64,000 bases of DNA from Tabrizicola_A sp964393035 (GTDB taxonomy: Bacteria > Pseudomonadota > Alphaproteobacteria > Rhodobacterales > Rhodobacteraceae): assembly GCA_964393035.1 (NCBI GenBank), contig CAYMRX010000004.1, positions 124,001 through 188,000 on the forward strand, given 5' to 3'. This document shows positions 28,888 to 37,088 of the stretch, one piece after another (positions within the stretch are counted from its first letter, which is position 1; every line of letters starts with the position of its first letter). A model generated the notes under the pieces. That model worked only from the letters and a program-made list of their open reading frames with translations. It did not search any database and had not been told where the DNA came from. A program made the translations under genes and the position numbers.

Positions 28888-29700
28888 ATGGCGGAAACCA
28901 AGGCAAAACTGACATCGGTCGATCCGGTCTGGTCGCGGGTCCGCGATGAGGCCTTTGAAATGGTCACGGCGGAGCCTTTGCTCGGTGGGCTGGTCCATTC
29001 CAGCCTCTTGCACCATCCCACCTTGGAACGCGCGCTGGCCTATCGCTTTTCGCTGAAACTCGCCTCGGGTGAGATGAGCGAACAGATCCTGCGCGAGATC
29101 GCCGATGAGGCCTATGCCGCGGATACTGAACTGGGCCAAGCGGCCCGCGCCGACATCATGGCGGTTTATGACCGCGATCCGGCCTGCCACCGCTTCATCC
29201 AGCCCCTGCTGTTTTTCAAGGGCTTTCAGGCGGTGCAGGCTTACCGCATCGGCCATTGGCTTTGGGCGCAGGGTCAGCGCGACATGGCTTATTTCGTGCA
29301 GATGCGGGTCAGCGAAGTTTTCGGTGCCGATATCCATCCTGCCGCCCGCATTGGCCGCGGCATCATGATCGACCACGCCCATTCCATCGTCATTGGCGAG
29401 ACGGCGGTGGTCGGTGACAATGTGTCGATGCTGCATTCGGTGACGCTGGGGGGCACGGGCAAAGAGGATGGCGACCGCCATCCGAAGATCGGCAATGGCG
29501 TGCTGATCGGCGCTGGCGCCAAGGTTCTGGGCAATATCCGTATCGGCGCCAACAGCCGGATCGCGGCGGGGTCTGTGGTGTTGATCGACGTGCCTGCCTG
29601 CAAGACCGTGGCCGGGGTTCCGGCGCGGATCGTGGGTGACGCGGGCTGCGACCAACCCGCCGTGACCATGGATCAGCGGCTGAAAGATTGCGACTGCTGA
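28888..29700 (+). CDS. cysE: Serine O-acetyltransferase CysE
   Basis: A 270-residue enzyme that makes O-acetylserine from serine and acetyl-CoA, the first committed step of cysteine synthesis. The N-terminal helical domain is followed by left-handed beta-helix hexapeptide repeats (IHPAARIGRGIMIDHAHSIV, then GETAVVGDNVSM). The catalytic and binding blocks DHAH and HSVTLGGTGK, with DRHPKIGNGV, are intact. The C-terminal tail after VPARIVG ends in Cys-Asp-Cys. I chose the ATG at 28888 (MAETKAKL) from the normal family length; 28873 is the alternative. It ends at a strong bidirectional terminator facing pdhC. Confidence 0.95.
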   Translation: MAETKAKLTSVDPVWSRVRDEAFEMVTAEPLLGGLVHSSLLHHPTLERALAYRFSLKLASGEMSEQILREIADEAYAADTELGQAARADIMAVYDRDPACHRFIQPLLFFKGFQAVQAYRIGHWLWAQGQRDMAYFVQMRVSEVFGADIHPAARIGRGIMIDHAHSIVIGETAVVGDNVSMLHSVTLGGTGKEDGDRHPKIGNGVLIGAGAKVLGNIRIGANSRIAAGSVVLIDVPACKTVAGVPARIVGDAGCDQPAVTMDQRLKDCDC

Positions 29701-29720
29701 AATCTAAGGCATTGAATTGA

Positions 29721-29753
29721 AAAGGCCCCGAGGTTTTCCTCGGGGCCTTTTTT
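29721..29753. terminator. Bidirectional terminator between cysE and pdhC
   Basis: AAAGGCCCCGAGG (29721-29733), loop TTTT, CCTCGGGGCCTTT (29738-29750), then TTT: a perfect 13-bp stem with T-runs on both strands. It serves cysE on the plus strand and the pdh operon on the minus strand. Confidence 0.93.
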
Positions 29754-29764
29754 CGTATCTGATC

Positions 29765-31054
29765 TCAGGCCAGCATCGCGATCGGGTTTTCCAGACTGTC
29801 GACCACGACCTTCAGGAACTCTGCCCCCAAGGCCCCGTCGATCACCCGGTGATCCACCGAAAGCGTCATCGACATCACCGTCGCCACGCCCAAAGACCCA
29901 TCCGCCAGAACCACAGGCTTTTTCACCCCTGCGCCCACGGCCAGAATGGCCCCATGCGGCGGGTTGATGACAGCGTCAAAATTCTCGATCCCCATCATGC
30001 CAAGGTTCGAGATGGCAAAGCTGCCGCCCTGATATTCATGCGGGGCAAGTTTCTTGGTCTTTGCCCGCGTCGCCAGATCTTTCATTTCCGCTGACAGGGC
30101 CGACATGGTTTTCTTGTCGGCATCGCGCAGGACGGGGGTGAACAGCCCGCCCTCAACCGCCACCGCCACCGCCACATCCGACGGCTTCAGCTTCAGGATC
30201 CGGTCGCCCGCCCAAACGGCATTGGCATCCGGCACCGCCTGCAAGGCAATCGCGCAGGCCTTGATGATGAAGTCATTGACCGAAAGCTTCACGCCGCGCG
30301 CTTCCAGCCCTTTGTTCAACTGCTCGCGGAAGGCCATCAGCGCATCCAGACGCACCTCACGGCGCAGATAGAAATGCGGGATGGTCTGCTTGGCCTCGGT
30401 CAACCTTGCCGCGATGGTGCGGCGCATGCCGTCGAGCGGCATCTCCACAAATTCGCGGTCGGCATACATCTTCAGCACGGTTTCCGCGCCCATGCCCGTG
30501 GGCATCGCGGCCTTTGCTGCCACCGGGGCAGGGGCCGCCGTTGGGGCTGCGCCTTGTGCTGCCGCCACAGGGCTGGTGCCTTCCACATCGGCGCGCACGA
30601 TGCGGCCATGCGGGCCGGAACCCGCCACCTTGGTCAGGTCCAGACCCTTTTCCTTGGCAATGCGCCGTGCCAAGGGCGAGGCAAAGACCCGCGCGCCGCT
30701 GGCAACCGGCGCTGCCGCAGCCGTCACCGGAGCCGCCGCCACCGGGGTTGCGGCAACAACAGGGGCAGTGGCCGCAGCCGGGGCCGCCTTGGGGGCATCC
30801 GACAAGGTTTCTCCATCTTCGAGCAGCACCGCAATCGGCGTGTTCACTTTCACGCCGCCCGTGCCCTCAGTGACAAGGATCTTGCCAACGGTGCCTTCAT
30901 CGACCGCCTCGAACTCCATCGTCGCCTTGTCGGTTTCGATCTCGGCGATCACTTGACCCGCCTTGACCGCATCGCCTTCTTTCACCAGCCATTTGGCCAG
31001 CGTGCCCTCCTCCATGGTCGGAGACAGCGCCGGCATCAGGATTTCAACAGCCAT
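29765..31054 (-). CDS. pdhC: Pyruvate dehydrogenase E2, dihydrolipoamide acetyltransferase
   Basis: A 429-residue core enzyme that transfers the acetyl group to CoA. The N-terminal lipoyl domain has the lipoylated Lys in ETDKATMEFEAVDEG (about residue 43). An Ala/Pro/Val-rich linker follows at about 85-130, then the peripheral-subunit-binding domain (ASPLARRIAKEKGLDLTKVAGSGPHGRIVRADVEG, here split as two parts, about 135-170), then the catalytic domain ending near the active-site block SVDHRVIDGALGAEFL. The ATG at 31054 has GAGGGAGGGG upstream. It follows pdhB by 11 bases. The lipoyl domain is very similar to that of PdhB next door. Confidence 0.95.
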   Translation of the reverse strand: MAVEILMPALSPTMEEGTLAKWLVKEGDAVKAGQVIAEIETDKATMEFEAVDEGTVGKILVTEGTGGVKVNTPIAVLLEDGETLSDAPKAAPAAATAPVVAATPVAAAPVTAAAAPVASGARVFASPLARRIAKEKGLDLTKVAGSGPHGRIVRADVEGTSPVAAAQGAAPTAAPAPVAAKAAMPTGMGAETVLKMYADREFVEMPLDGMRRTIAARLTEAKQTIPHFYLRREVRLDALMAFREQLNKGLEARGVKLSVNDFIIKACAIALQAVPDANAVWAGDRILKLKPSDVAVAVAVEGGLFTPVLRDADKKTMSALSAEMKDLATRAKTKKLAPHEYQGGSFAISNLGMMGIENFDAVINPPHGAILAVGAGVKKPVVLADGSLGVATVMSMTLSVDHRVIDGALGAEFLKVVVDSLENPIAMLA

Positions 31055-31065
31055 GTTCCCCTCCC

Positions 31066-32445
31066 TCAGCGGTAGCAAACGGATTTGACAGCGGCGACAA
31101 CCTCGGCCGTCGTCACCAGCGCGAGCTTTTCAAGGTTCGCGGCATAGGGCATCGGCACATCCTTGCCGGTGCAGGTCACGACCGGGGCATCAAGATAGTC
31201 AAATGCCCGCTGCATGATCGTGCTTGCCAGATGGTCGCCGATTGACCCCACCGGGAAACCTTCCTCCACCGTCACGCAGCGATTGGTTTTCTGCACGCTT
31301 GCCAACACGGTGTCGTAATCAATCGGGCGCAGGGTGCGCAGGTCGATCACTTCGGCCGAAATGCCATCCTTGGCCAGAAGGTCAGCCGCTTCCAAGGCAT
31401 AGCGCATGCCGATCCCGAAAGACACGATGGTCACATCGCTGCCTTCGCGCCAGACCCGGGCCTTGCCAAAGGGGATGGTGAAATCGGGCAGATCGGGCAC
31501 CTCAAACGATTGGCCGTAAAGGATCTCGTTTTCCAGGAACACGACCGGGTTCGGATCGCGGATCGCCTGTTTCAAGAGCCCCTTCGCATCCGAGGCCGAA
31601 TAGGGCATCACCACCCGCAGGCCCGGAATGGCGGCATACCATGCCGCATAATCCTGGCTGTGCTGGGCCGCCACACGCGCCGCAGCACCATTTGCGCCGC
31701 GGAATACGATGGGGCAGGGCACCTGACCGCCCGACATGTAATTGGTCTTCGCGGCCGAGTTGATGATGTGGTCAATCGCCTGCATTGCGAAGTTGAAGGT
31801 CATGAACTCCACAATCGGGTTCAAGCCCCCCCAAGCCGCACCCACCGCAATCCCGGTAAAGCCGATCTCGGTGATCGGGGTGTCGATCACCCGCTTGGGG
31901 CCAAACTCGTCCAGCAGACCTTGGGAGATCTTGTAAGCGCCCTGGTATTCGCCCACTTCCTCGCCCATCAGGAAAACATTGGGGTTTTCCCGCATTTCTT
32001 CCGCCATGGCCTCCCGCAGGGCCTCGCGGACGGTCATTGTTTTCATCGGCGTGCCTTCGGCCCAATCCGGGCTGGCCTTCGACACCACCGCAACCGGGGC
32101 CGGGGCCGCCGCCGCCGCAGGCTGGGCTTCAGCCCGGATTTCGACCGCCGGCGTGCCGACCACGGCGGAGGAGGGGGCCGCCGGAGCGGCCGAGGCATCC
32201 TCGCCGTCTTCCACCAGCACCATGATCGGCGTGTTCACCTTCACATTGGCGCTGCCTTCCGCGACCAGAATCTTGCCCACGGTGCCTTCGTCCACCGCCT
32301 CAAATTCCATCGTGGCCTTGTCGGTTTCAATCTCGGCAATCACCTGCCCAGACTTCACCACATCGCCTTCCTTCACCAGCCACTTGGCCAGCGTGCCTTC
32401 TTCCATCGTGGGCGAAAGCGCGGGCATCAATACGTTGGTTGCCAT
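31066..32445 (-). CDS. pdhB: Pyruvate dehydrogenase E1 beta subunit with N-terminal lipoyl domain
   Basis: A 459-residue subunit of the thiamine-diphosphate decarboxylase heterotetramer. Residues 1-80 form a lipoyl domain (IAEIETDKATMEFEA), an alphaproteobacterial trait, joined by an Ala/Pro linker to the E1-beta fold: MTVREALREAMAEEM, MGEEVGEYQGAYKI, the AQHSQDY block and a C-terminal transketolase-like domain (VTVEEGFPVGSIGDHLAS). It is the middle gene of pdhABC, 13 bases after pdhA. GAGGGGGAAAAGACC precedes the ATG. The E3 subunit gene is not directly downstream here. Confidence 0.96.
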   Translation of the reverse strand: MATNVLMPALSPTMEEGTLAKWLVKEGDVVKSGQVIAEIETDKATMEFEAVDEGTVGKILVAEGSANVKVNTPIMVLVEDGEDASAAPAAPSSAVVGTPAVEIRAEAQPAAAAAPAPVAVVSKASPDWAEGTPMKTMTVREALREAMAEEMRENPNVFLMGEEVGEYQGAYKISQGLLDEFGPKRVIDTPITEIGFTGIAVGAAWGGLNPIVEFMTFNFAMQAIDHIINSAAKTNYMSGGQVPCPIVFRGANGAAARVAAQHSQDYAAWYAAIPGLRVVMPYSASDAKGLLKQAIRDPNPVVFLENEILYGQSFEVPDLPDFTIPFGKARVWREGSDVTIVSFGIGMRYALEAADLLAKDGISAEVIDLRTLRPIDYDTVLASVQKTNRCVTVEEGFPVGSIGDHLASTIMQRAFDYLDAPVVTCTGKDVPMPYAANLEKLALVTTAEVVAAVKSVCYR

Positions 32446-32458
32446 GGTCTTTTCCCCC

Positions 32459-33448
32459 TCAGGCGTAAATGTCGGTCCAAAGCTCGGTCAGGGCCGGCTC
32501 GGGGCTTTCCTTGGCGAACTCGGCCGAGGTGTTGACGATTTCCTTGATCTCCTTGTCGATCGTCTTCAACTCCTCCTCGGAGGCCAGACCGCCTTGGGTC
32601 AACAGATCGCGGACATGCTCGATGCAGTCCTTCTCCTGCTTGATCTTTTCCACTTCCTCGCGGGTCCGGTATTTCGCCGGGTCGCTCATCGAATGGCCGC
32701 GATAGCGATAGGTCATCATTTCCAGAATGTACGGGCCCTTGCCCGCCCGGCAATGCGCCACGGCCTTTTCGCCCGCCGCCTTCACCGCCAGCACATCCAT
32801 GCCGTCCACCTGTTCGCCGGAAATCCCATAAGCCGCGCCGCGGCCAAAGAACGTGGTCGATTTGGTCGAGCGCTTCATCGAAGTGCCCATGGCGTAGCCG
32901 TTGTTTTCAATGACGAAAATCACCGGCAGCTTCCACAGCTCGGCCATGTTGTAACTCTCGTAGACCTGGCCTTGGTTTGCCGCCCCGTCACCGAAATAGG
33001 TGAAGGTCACATTGTCATTGCCCTTGTACCAGTCCGACATCGCCAGACCCGCCCCCAAGGGCACCTGTGCCGCCACAATGCCGTGGCCGCCGTAGAAATG
33101 CTTTTCCTTCGAGAACATATGCATGCTCCCGCCCTTGCCCTTGGAGTACCCCCCCTCGCGCCCGGTCAGTTCGGCCATCACGCCATTCGCGCTCATCCCG
33201 CAGGCCAGCATATGCCCGTGGTCGCGGTAGCTGGTGATGCGCTTGTCGCCCTCTTTGGTGCAGGCCTCCAGCCCCACCACGACCGCCTCTTGCCCGATGT
33301 AAAGATGGCAAAAACCGCCGATCAGACCCATGCCGTAAAGCTGGCCGGCCTTTTCCTCGAATCGCCGGATCAGCAGCATTTCGCGGTAGTATTTCAGCAG
33401 ATCAGCCTTGGAGACGTTGGATTTTTCCGGTGCTTTCTTGGCGACCAC
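32459..33448 (-). CDS. pdhA: Pyruvate dehydrogenase E1 alpha subunit
   Basis: A 329-residue subunit that binds thiamine diphosphate. The ThDP motif GDGAANQGQVYESYNMAELW leads on to IENNGYAMGT (about residues 165-205). The phosphorylation-loop-like region RYRGHSMSDPAKYRTREEV and the substrate residues in SYRDHGHMLA are present. The start codon is GTG at 33448, supported by TAGGAGG 8 bases upstream. First gene of the pdhABC operon. Its promoter region holds a perfect 14-base palindrome (33477-33490), and the terminator of the upstream ftsB gene is just beyond. Confidence 0.96.
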   Translation of the reverse strand: MVAKKAPEKSNVSKADLLKYYREMLLIRRFEEKAGQLYGMGLIGGFCHLYIGQEAVVVGLEACTKEGDKRITSYRDHGHMLACGMSANGVMAELTGREGGYSKGKGGSMHMFSKEKHFYGGHGIVAAQVPLGAGLAMSDWYKGNDNVTFTYFGDGAANQGQVYESYNMAELWKLPVIFVIENNGYAMGTSMKRSTKSTTFFGRGAAYGISGEQVDGMDVLAVKAAGEKAVAHCRAGKGPYILEMMTYRYRGHSMSDPAKYRTREEVEKIKQEKDCIEHVRDLLTQGGLASEEELKTIDKEIKEIVNTSAEFAKESPEPALTELWTDIYA

Positions 33449-33476
33449 GGCGCGTCCTCCTAATGGTTAAGGAATG

Positions 33477-33490
33477 GTTTAACGTTAAAC
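33477..33490. promoter_or_regulatory. Palindrome GTTTAACGTTAAAC upstream of pdhA
   Basis: A perfect 14-base palindrome 29-42 bases upstream of the pdhA GTG, next to an AT-rich near-palindrome (ACTATATATACAGT, 33488-33501) that may include the promoter -10. Two shorter related copies (ATGGTTAA and ATGGTTTAA) lie between it and the gene. This is a candidate operator for a regulator of pyruvate dehydrogenase expression; the regulator is not identified. Confidence 0.5.
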
Positions 33491-33522
33491 TATATATACA
33501 GTATCGGGGAAATAACGCAAAA

Positions 33523-33552
33523 TGAAAAACGCGAGGCAATGCGCCCCGCGTT
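33523..33552 (-). terminator. Intrinsic terminator of ftsB
   Basis: Read on the minus strand, AACGCGGGGC (33552-33543), loop GCATT, GCCTCGCGTT (33537-33528) then TTTC. It sits 42 bases past the ftsB stop and upstream of the pdh promoter, insulating the two units. Confidence 0.75.
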
Positions 33553-33593
33553 CCGTGCCTCATTGGGTGGGGTTTTGCCCCGCCAAGCCGACC

Positions 33594-33908
33594 TTAGCGG
33601 ATCACGATCTCATCGGCACGCATGTAGCCCAGCACATCGCGGGCCTGCTGGTCCAAAAGGTCAATGTCGAGATAGTCATCCGACAGCCGATGCGTCAGGT
33701 TGGACAGATCCGTCAGTTCGTCCGCCAACCGGTCGCGCTCGGCCCGCAGGGCCTCGGCTTCGGCATTGATCTGAACGCGACGGAACACCCCATAGTCGCC
33801 CTGCACGGCGGCAAAGGTGAAATAGCCCCCCAAGGTGAAGGCCAATACCAGATAAAAAATGCCACCAAGCGTCAGTCTTGGTATTTGGCGGGATGGGGTG
33901 TTCGTCAT
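33594..33908 (-). CDS. ftsB: Septum formation initiator, FtsB/DivIC family
   Basis: A 104-residue bitopic membrane protein of the divisome. A short cytoplasmic N-terminus is followed by a transmembrane helix at about 13-34 (LTLGGIFYLVLAFTLGGYFTF) and a periplasmic coiled coil (EAEALRAERDRLADELTDL). The C-terminal segment LDQQARDVLGYMRADEIVI matches the end of DivIC/FtsB proteins. Its location beside pdhA is frequent in Rhodobacterales. It bridges FtsL and FtsQ in the division complex in model bacteria. Confidence 0.87.
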   Translation of the reverse strand: MTNTPSRQIPRLTLGGIFYLVLAFTLGGYFTFAAVQGDYGVFRRVQINAEAEALRAERDRLADELTDLSNLTHRLSDDYLDIDLLDQQARDVLGYMRADEIVIR

Positions 33909-33985
33909 GCTCTGCCTCTTGCGCCGCCCCTCATTTTTCGGGGGTGGTCACAAGACGAATCATGCCATAGCCGATACCCAAAGGG

Positions 33986-34006
33986 AATCCCCTAAAGCAG
34001 GGGATT
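33986..34006 (-). terminator. Hairpin downstream of the aldolase gene
   Basis: AATCCCCT (33986-33993), loop AAAGC, AGGGGATT (33999-34006), 11 bases past the aldolase stop. On the minus strand CCCTTT follows, so the T-run is short; probably a weak terminator. Confidence 0.55.
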
Positions 34007-34016
34007 GCCTATATTT

Positions 34017-34910
34017 TCAGCCCGCAACCGAAGCCACATGGATGCTGGAAATAGCCGCAGCCAAGGCCGCATCAAATTCCGCATCCGATTGCTGGGCGGT
34101 CAGCCCTTCGGTCAGGGCCCGGCTGAAGGATGCAATGATCCCGCGGTTCTGCGCCAGAATGGCATTGGCCTCGTCCCGGCTATAGCCACCCGACAGCGCC
34201 ACCACCTTCAACACATTCGGATGGTCCACCAAGGGCGCATAGAAATTCGGCACCGTCGGCAGGGTCAGCTTCAGCATCACCTTTTGGCCCGTGGGCAGCG
34301 CATCCAGCCCCTTCAGAAGGGCATCGCGTAGGATCGCCTCGGCCTCCACCTTGTCGGAGATCGAGATCGTCACCTCCGGCTCGATGATCGGCATCAGCCC
34401 CTTGGCCAAGACCTGCGCACCGATGGCAAATTGCTGATCGACAACGGCCTGAATACCCTTGGCATTGGCGGCAGAAATGACCGAGCGTTCCTTGGTGCCG
34501 TAGATCCCCGCCGCAACCGCCTTGTCCAGCAGCGCGTCCAGCGTCGGCATCGGTTTCATCACCTGACAGCCGTCCACCTCGGCCTCCAGGCCCTTGTCGA
34601 TCTTCAGGAAAGGCACCACGCCGCGCTTTTGCCACAGATAGGTCGCGGTCGGCACGCCATCGACGCTGCGGTCCATGGTTTGTTCAAACAGGATGGCGCC
34701 CACCACCTTGTCGCCGGTAAAGGCAGGCGATTTGATGATCCGGCTGCGCATGGCATGGATCATGTCATACATTTCGGCCTCATTCGAATAGGCCGTCTCC
34801 GCCACGCCATAAAGCCGCAGCGCCTTGGGGGTCGAACCGCCCGATTGGTCAAGGGCCGCGATAAAGCCGTTGCCCTTTGCCACCCGTTCCGTCTGCTGCG
34901 CTTTGGTCAT
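34017..34910 (-). CDS. fda: Class I fructose-bisphosphate aldolase
   Basis: A 297-residue Schiff-base aldolase of the classical class I glycolytic fold. Typical blocks are GFIAALDQSGGSTPKAL (residues about 16-32), ILFEQTMDRSVDG, PFLKIDKGLE with the conserved Lys pair, MPIIEPEVTI and LPTVPNFYAPL. It cleaves fructose 1,6-bisphosphate to the triose phosphates. The ATG at 34910 gives MTKAQQTERV with AGGA 7 bases upstream; a longer frame to 34985 is unlikely. The gene lies in a minus-strand run with pgk and near the pdh operon, a carbon-metabolism neighbourhood. Class II aldolases are unrelated to this sequence. Confidence 0.92.
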   Translation of the reverse strand: MTKAQQTERVAKGNGFIAALDQSGGSTPKALRLYGVAETAYSNEAEMYDMIHAMRSRIIKSPAFTGDKVVGAILFEQTMDRSVDGVPTATYLWQKRGVVPFLKIDKGLEAEVDGCQVMKPMPTLDALLDKAVAAGIYGTKERSVISAANAKGIQAVVDQQFAIGAQVLAKGLMPIIEPEVTISISDKVEAEAILRDALLKGLDALPTGQKVMLKLTLPTVPNFYAPLVDHPNVLKVVALSGGYSRDEANAILAQNRGIIASFSRALTEGLTAQQSDAEFDAALAAAISSIHVASVAG

Positions 34911-34997
34911 CTCGACATCCTGATTTGCAAGCCTTTCCCGGCCAATAGCGCGGGACTGCGTCAGTGGCAAACGTGATAGCGCCAACAGGTCAAAAAC

Positions 34998-35780
34998 CTA
35001 GCGGCGGCGCAGAAATTGCCCGGCCAGCCAGGTGGCAAAGCGGCGCGGCAAAACCCGTGGCGCGAAGGTGAAAAGCCAGTTCACCAGCCCCGTCACCCGG
35101 ATGCGGCGGCCTTCCTTCATCGCCGCCCACCCCTTGACCGCGACCGACCGGGCCGAGGGCAGGGGGAACAGCTTGGTCAGGATCGTCGCCTTCTCTGCAT
35201 CATCGGCGGCGAAGAAATTGGTCTGGGTCGCGCCGGGGCACAGCACCGTCACCTTCACCGCCGTGCCCGCAAGTTCCGCCGCCACCGCTTCGGACAGGCT
35301 CAGGAGATAGGCCTTCGTCGCGTGATAAACCGCCATATATGGCCCCGGCAGGAACCCTGCCGCCGAGGCGACGTTCAGCACGCGCCCCTCACCCCGCGCC
35401 AGCATCGCCGCGACCGCCAGCTTCATCAAGGTGGTCGCCGATGTGACGTTCACCTCGATCGAGGCGCGCTCCCGCGCCCAGCCGGTCAGGTCGGCAAATT
35501 CGCCGTTCCGCCCCAGCCCGGCATTGTTCACCAGAACATCAATCTCCCGCCCCGCGCTGGCCGTGGACCACAGCCGTTCCGCCTCGCCGGCCTGCGACAG
35601 ATCGGCCGCGATCACCACCGCCTCAACCCCGTGACGGGCGCGCAGGTCGGCGGCCAGCGCCTCCAGCTTGTCCGTTTGGCGGGCCGACAGGATCACCGGG
35701 CGGCCCTCGGCGGCGGCCAGATCGGCAAACTCCCGACCCAACCCCTCCGACGCCCCCGTTATCAGTGTCCAGCCTGTCAT
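34998..35780 (-). CDS. Short-chain dehydrogenase/reductase
   Basis: A 260-residue SDR. The nucleotide motif is TLITGASEGLGREFADLAA at about residues 4-22, NNAGLG is near 85, and the catalytic tetrad is visible as Ser in NVASAAGFLPGPYMAVYHATKAYL, here split: NVASAAG, then the Y-x3-K motif YHATK (about 150-154). The C-terminal 40 residues are hydrophobic and basic (WLFTFAPRVLPRRFATWLAG), as in membrane-associated SDRs. The start overlaps the pgk stop in an ATGA. The substrate is unknown, and the link with pgk may be only transcriptional. Confidence 0.88.
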   Translation of the reverse strand: MTGWTLITGASEGLGREFADLAAAEGRPVILSARQTDKLEALAADLRARHGVEAVVIAADLSQAGEAERLWSTASAGREIDVLVNNAGLGRNGEFADLTGWARERASIEVNVTSATTLMKLAVAAMLARGEGRVLNVASAAGFLPGPYMAVYHATKAYLLSLSEAVAAELAGTAVKVTVLCPGATQTNFFAADDAEKATILTKLFPLPSARSVAVKGWAAMKEGRRIRVTGLVNWLFTFAPRVLPRRFATWLAGQFLRRR

Positions 35781-36979
35781 GCCTCCAGCGCCGCCACGCC
35801 GGGCAGGGTCTTGCCCTCCATCCATTCAAGGAAAGCCCCGCCCGCGGTGGAGATGAAGGTGAAATCCTCTGCTGCCCCCGCCTGATTAAGGGCCGCCACC
35901 GTATCGCCGCCGCCCGCAACCGAAATGAGCTTGCCCGCGCGGGTCAGATCGGCGGCCACCTTCGCCGCCGCATTGGTCGCCGCGTTGAAGGGCTCGATTT
36001 CAAAAGCCCCCAAAGGACCGTTCCAGATCAAGGTCTTGGCCGCCTCGAACACCTTCGTCAGCGCCGCCACCGTCTGCGGTCCGGCATCCAGAATCATCGC
36101 ATCCGCCGGGCAGGCCCCCGCCGCGACCGTCTCATTCGCAGCCCCGGCCTTGAACTCGCGTGCCACCACCACATCCACCGGCAGATGGATGGCACAGCCC
36201 GCCGCCTTGGCCTTGGCCAAAATCTCGCGCGCGGTGTCGGCCATGTCGCGTTCGGCGAGCGATTTGCCAACCTCAACCCCTTGGGCCACAAGGAAAGTAT
36301 TGGCCATGCCGCCGCCGATCACCAGATGATCGACCTTGCCGACAAGGTTGCCCAGAAGGTCCAACTTGGTCGACACCTTGGCCCCGCCCACAACCGCCAC
36401 CACCGGGCGCACCGGGGTGCCAAGGGCGGCTTCCAGTGCCTTCAACTCCGCCTCCATCAAGCGGCCTGCCGCCTTGGGAAGCAGCTTTGCCAAGCCTTCG
36501 GTCGAGGCATGCGCGCGATGCGCCGCCGAAAAGGCGTCATTCACAAACACATCACCCAAAGCGGCCATCTCGGCGGCAAGGGCCGGGTCGTTCTTTTCCT
36601 CACCGGCATGGAACCGGGTGTTTTCCAACAAGACCACATCGCCCTGCGCCGCCGCTGCAATCGCCGTCTTGGCCCCAGCGCCAATGCAATCGGCGCCAAA
36701 CACCACCTTGCGCCCCAAGGACGCCGCCAAGGCTGCCTGCACATGGCCAAGGCTCATCTCCGGCACGACCTTGCCCTTGGGCCGGTCGAAATGTGCCAGC
36801 AACACCACCTTGCCGCCCCGCGCGATGATATCTTCCACGGTCGGCCCGATCTTGTCGATCCGCGTGGTGTCGGTCACCCGACCGCCCTCCATCGGCACGT
36901 TGATATCCACCCGGCACAGCACGGTTTTTCCGGCCAAGGCCATATCGTCCAGCGTTTTCCAGCCCATCATGCCCTCCAT
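35777..36979 (-). CDS. pgk: Phosphoglycerate kinase
   Basis: A 400-residue glycolytic kinase that transfers phosphate between 1,3-bisphosphoglycerate and ADP. It opens MEGMMGWKTLDDMALAGKTV, followed by the substrate-binding CRVDINVPM and LLAHFDRPKG. The nucleotide-binding C-terminal part has KVSTKLDLLGNLVGKVDHLV and SVAGGGDTVAAL. AGAGGGA lies 8 bases before the ATG at 36979; ATGs at 36970 and 36967 are alternatives. An upstream extension to 37216 overlaps the divergent cyclophilin gene and is not credible. Downstream it is coupled to the SDR gene. Confidence 0.96.
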   Translation of the reverse strand: MEGMMGWKTLDDMALAGKTVLCRVDINVPMEGGRVTDTTRIDKIGPTVEDIIARGGKVVLLAHFDRPKGKVVPEMSLGHVQAALAASLGRKVVFGADCIGAGAKTAIAAAAQGDVVLLENTRFHAGEEKNDPALAAEMAALGDVFVNDAFSAAHRAHASTEGLAKLLPKAAGRLMEAELKALEAALGTPVRPVVAVVGGAKVSTKLDLLGNLVGKVDHLVIGGGMANTFLVAQGVEVGKSLAERDMADTAREILAKAKAAGCAIHLPVDVVVAREFKAGAANETVAAGACPADAMILDAGPQTVAALTKVFEAAKTLIWNGPLGAFEIEPFNAATNAAAKVAADLTRAGKLISVAGGGDTVAALNQAGAAEDFTFISTAGGAFLEWMEGKTLPGVAALEA

Positions 36980-37088
36980 AGCTTTGTTCCCTCTTTCCGC
37001 CCATTGCACGGCTTCGTCAACCACAACCCCTTTCCCTTTGCGACCTGCGCCATTAGGTTCGCGCCCGAGATAAATGGAGACCCGCCCA

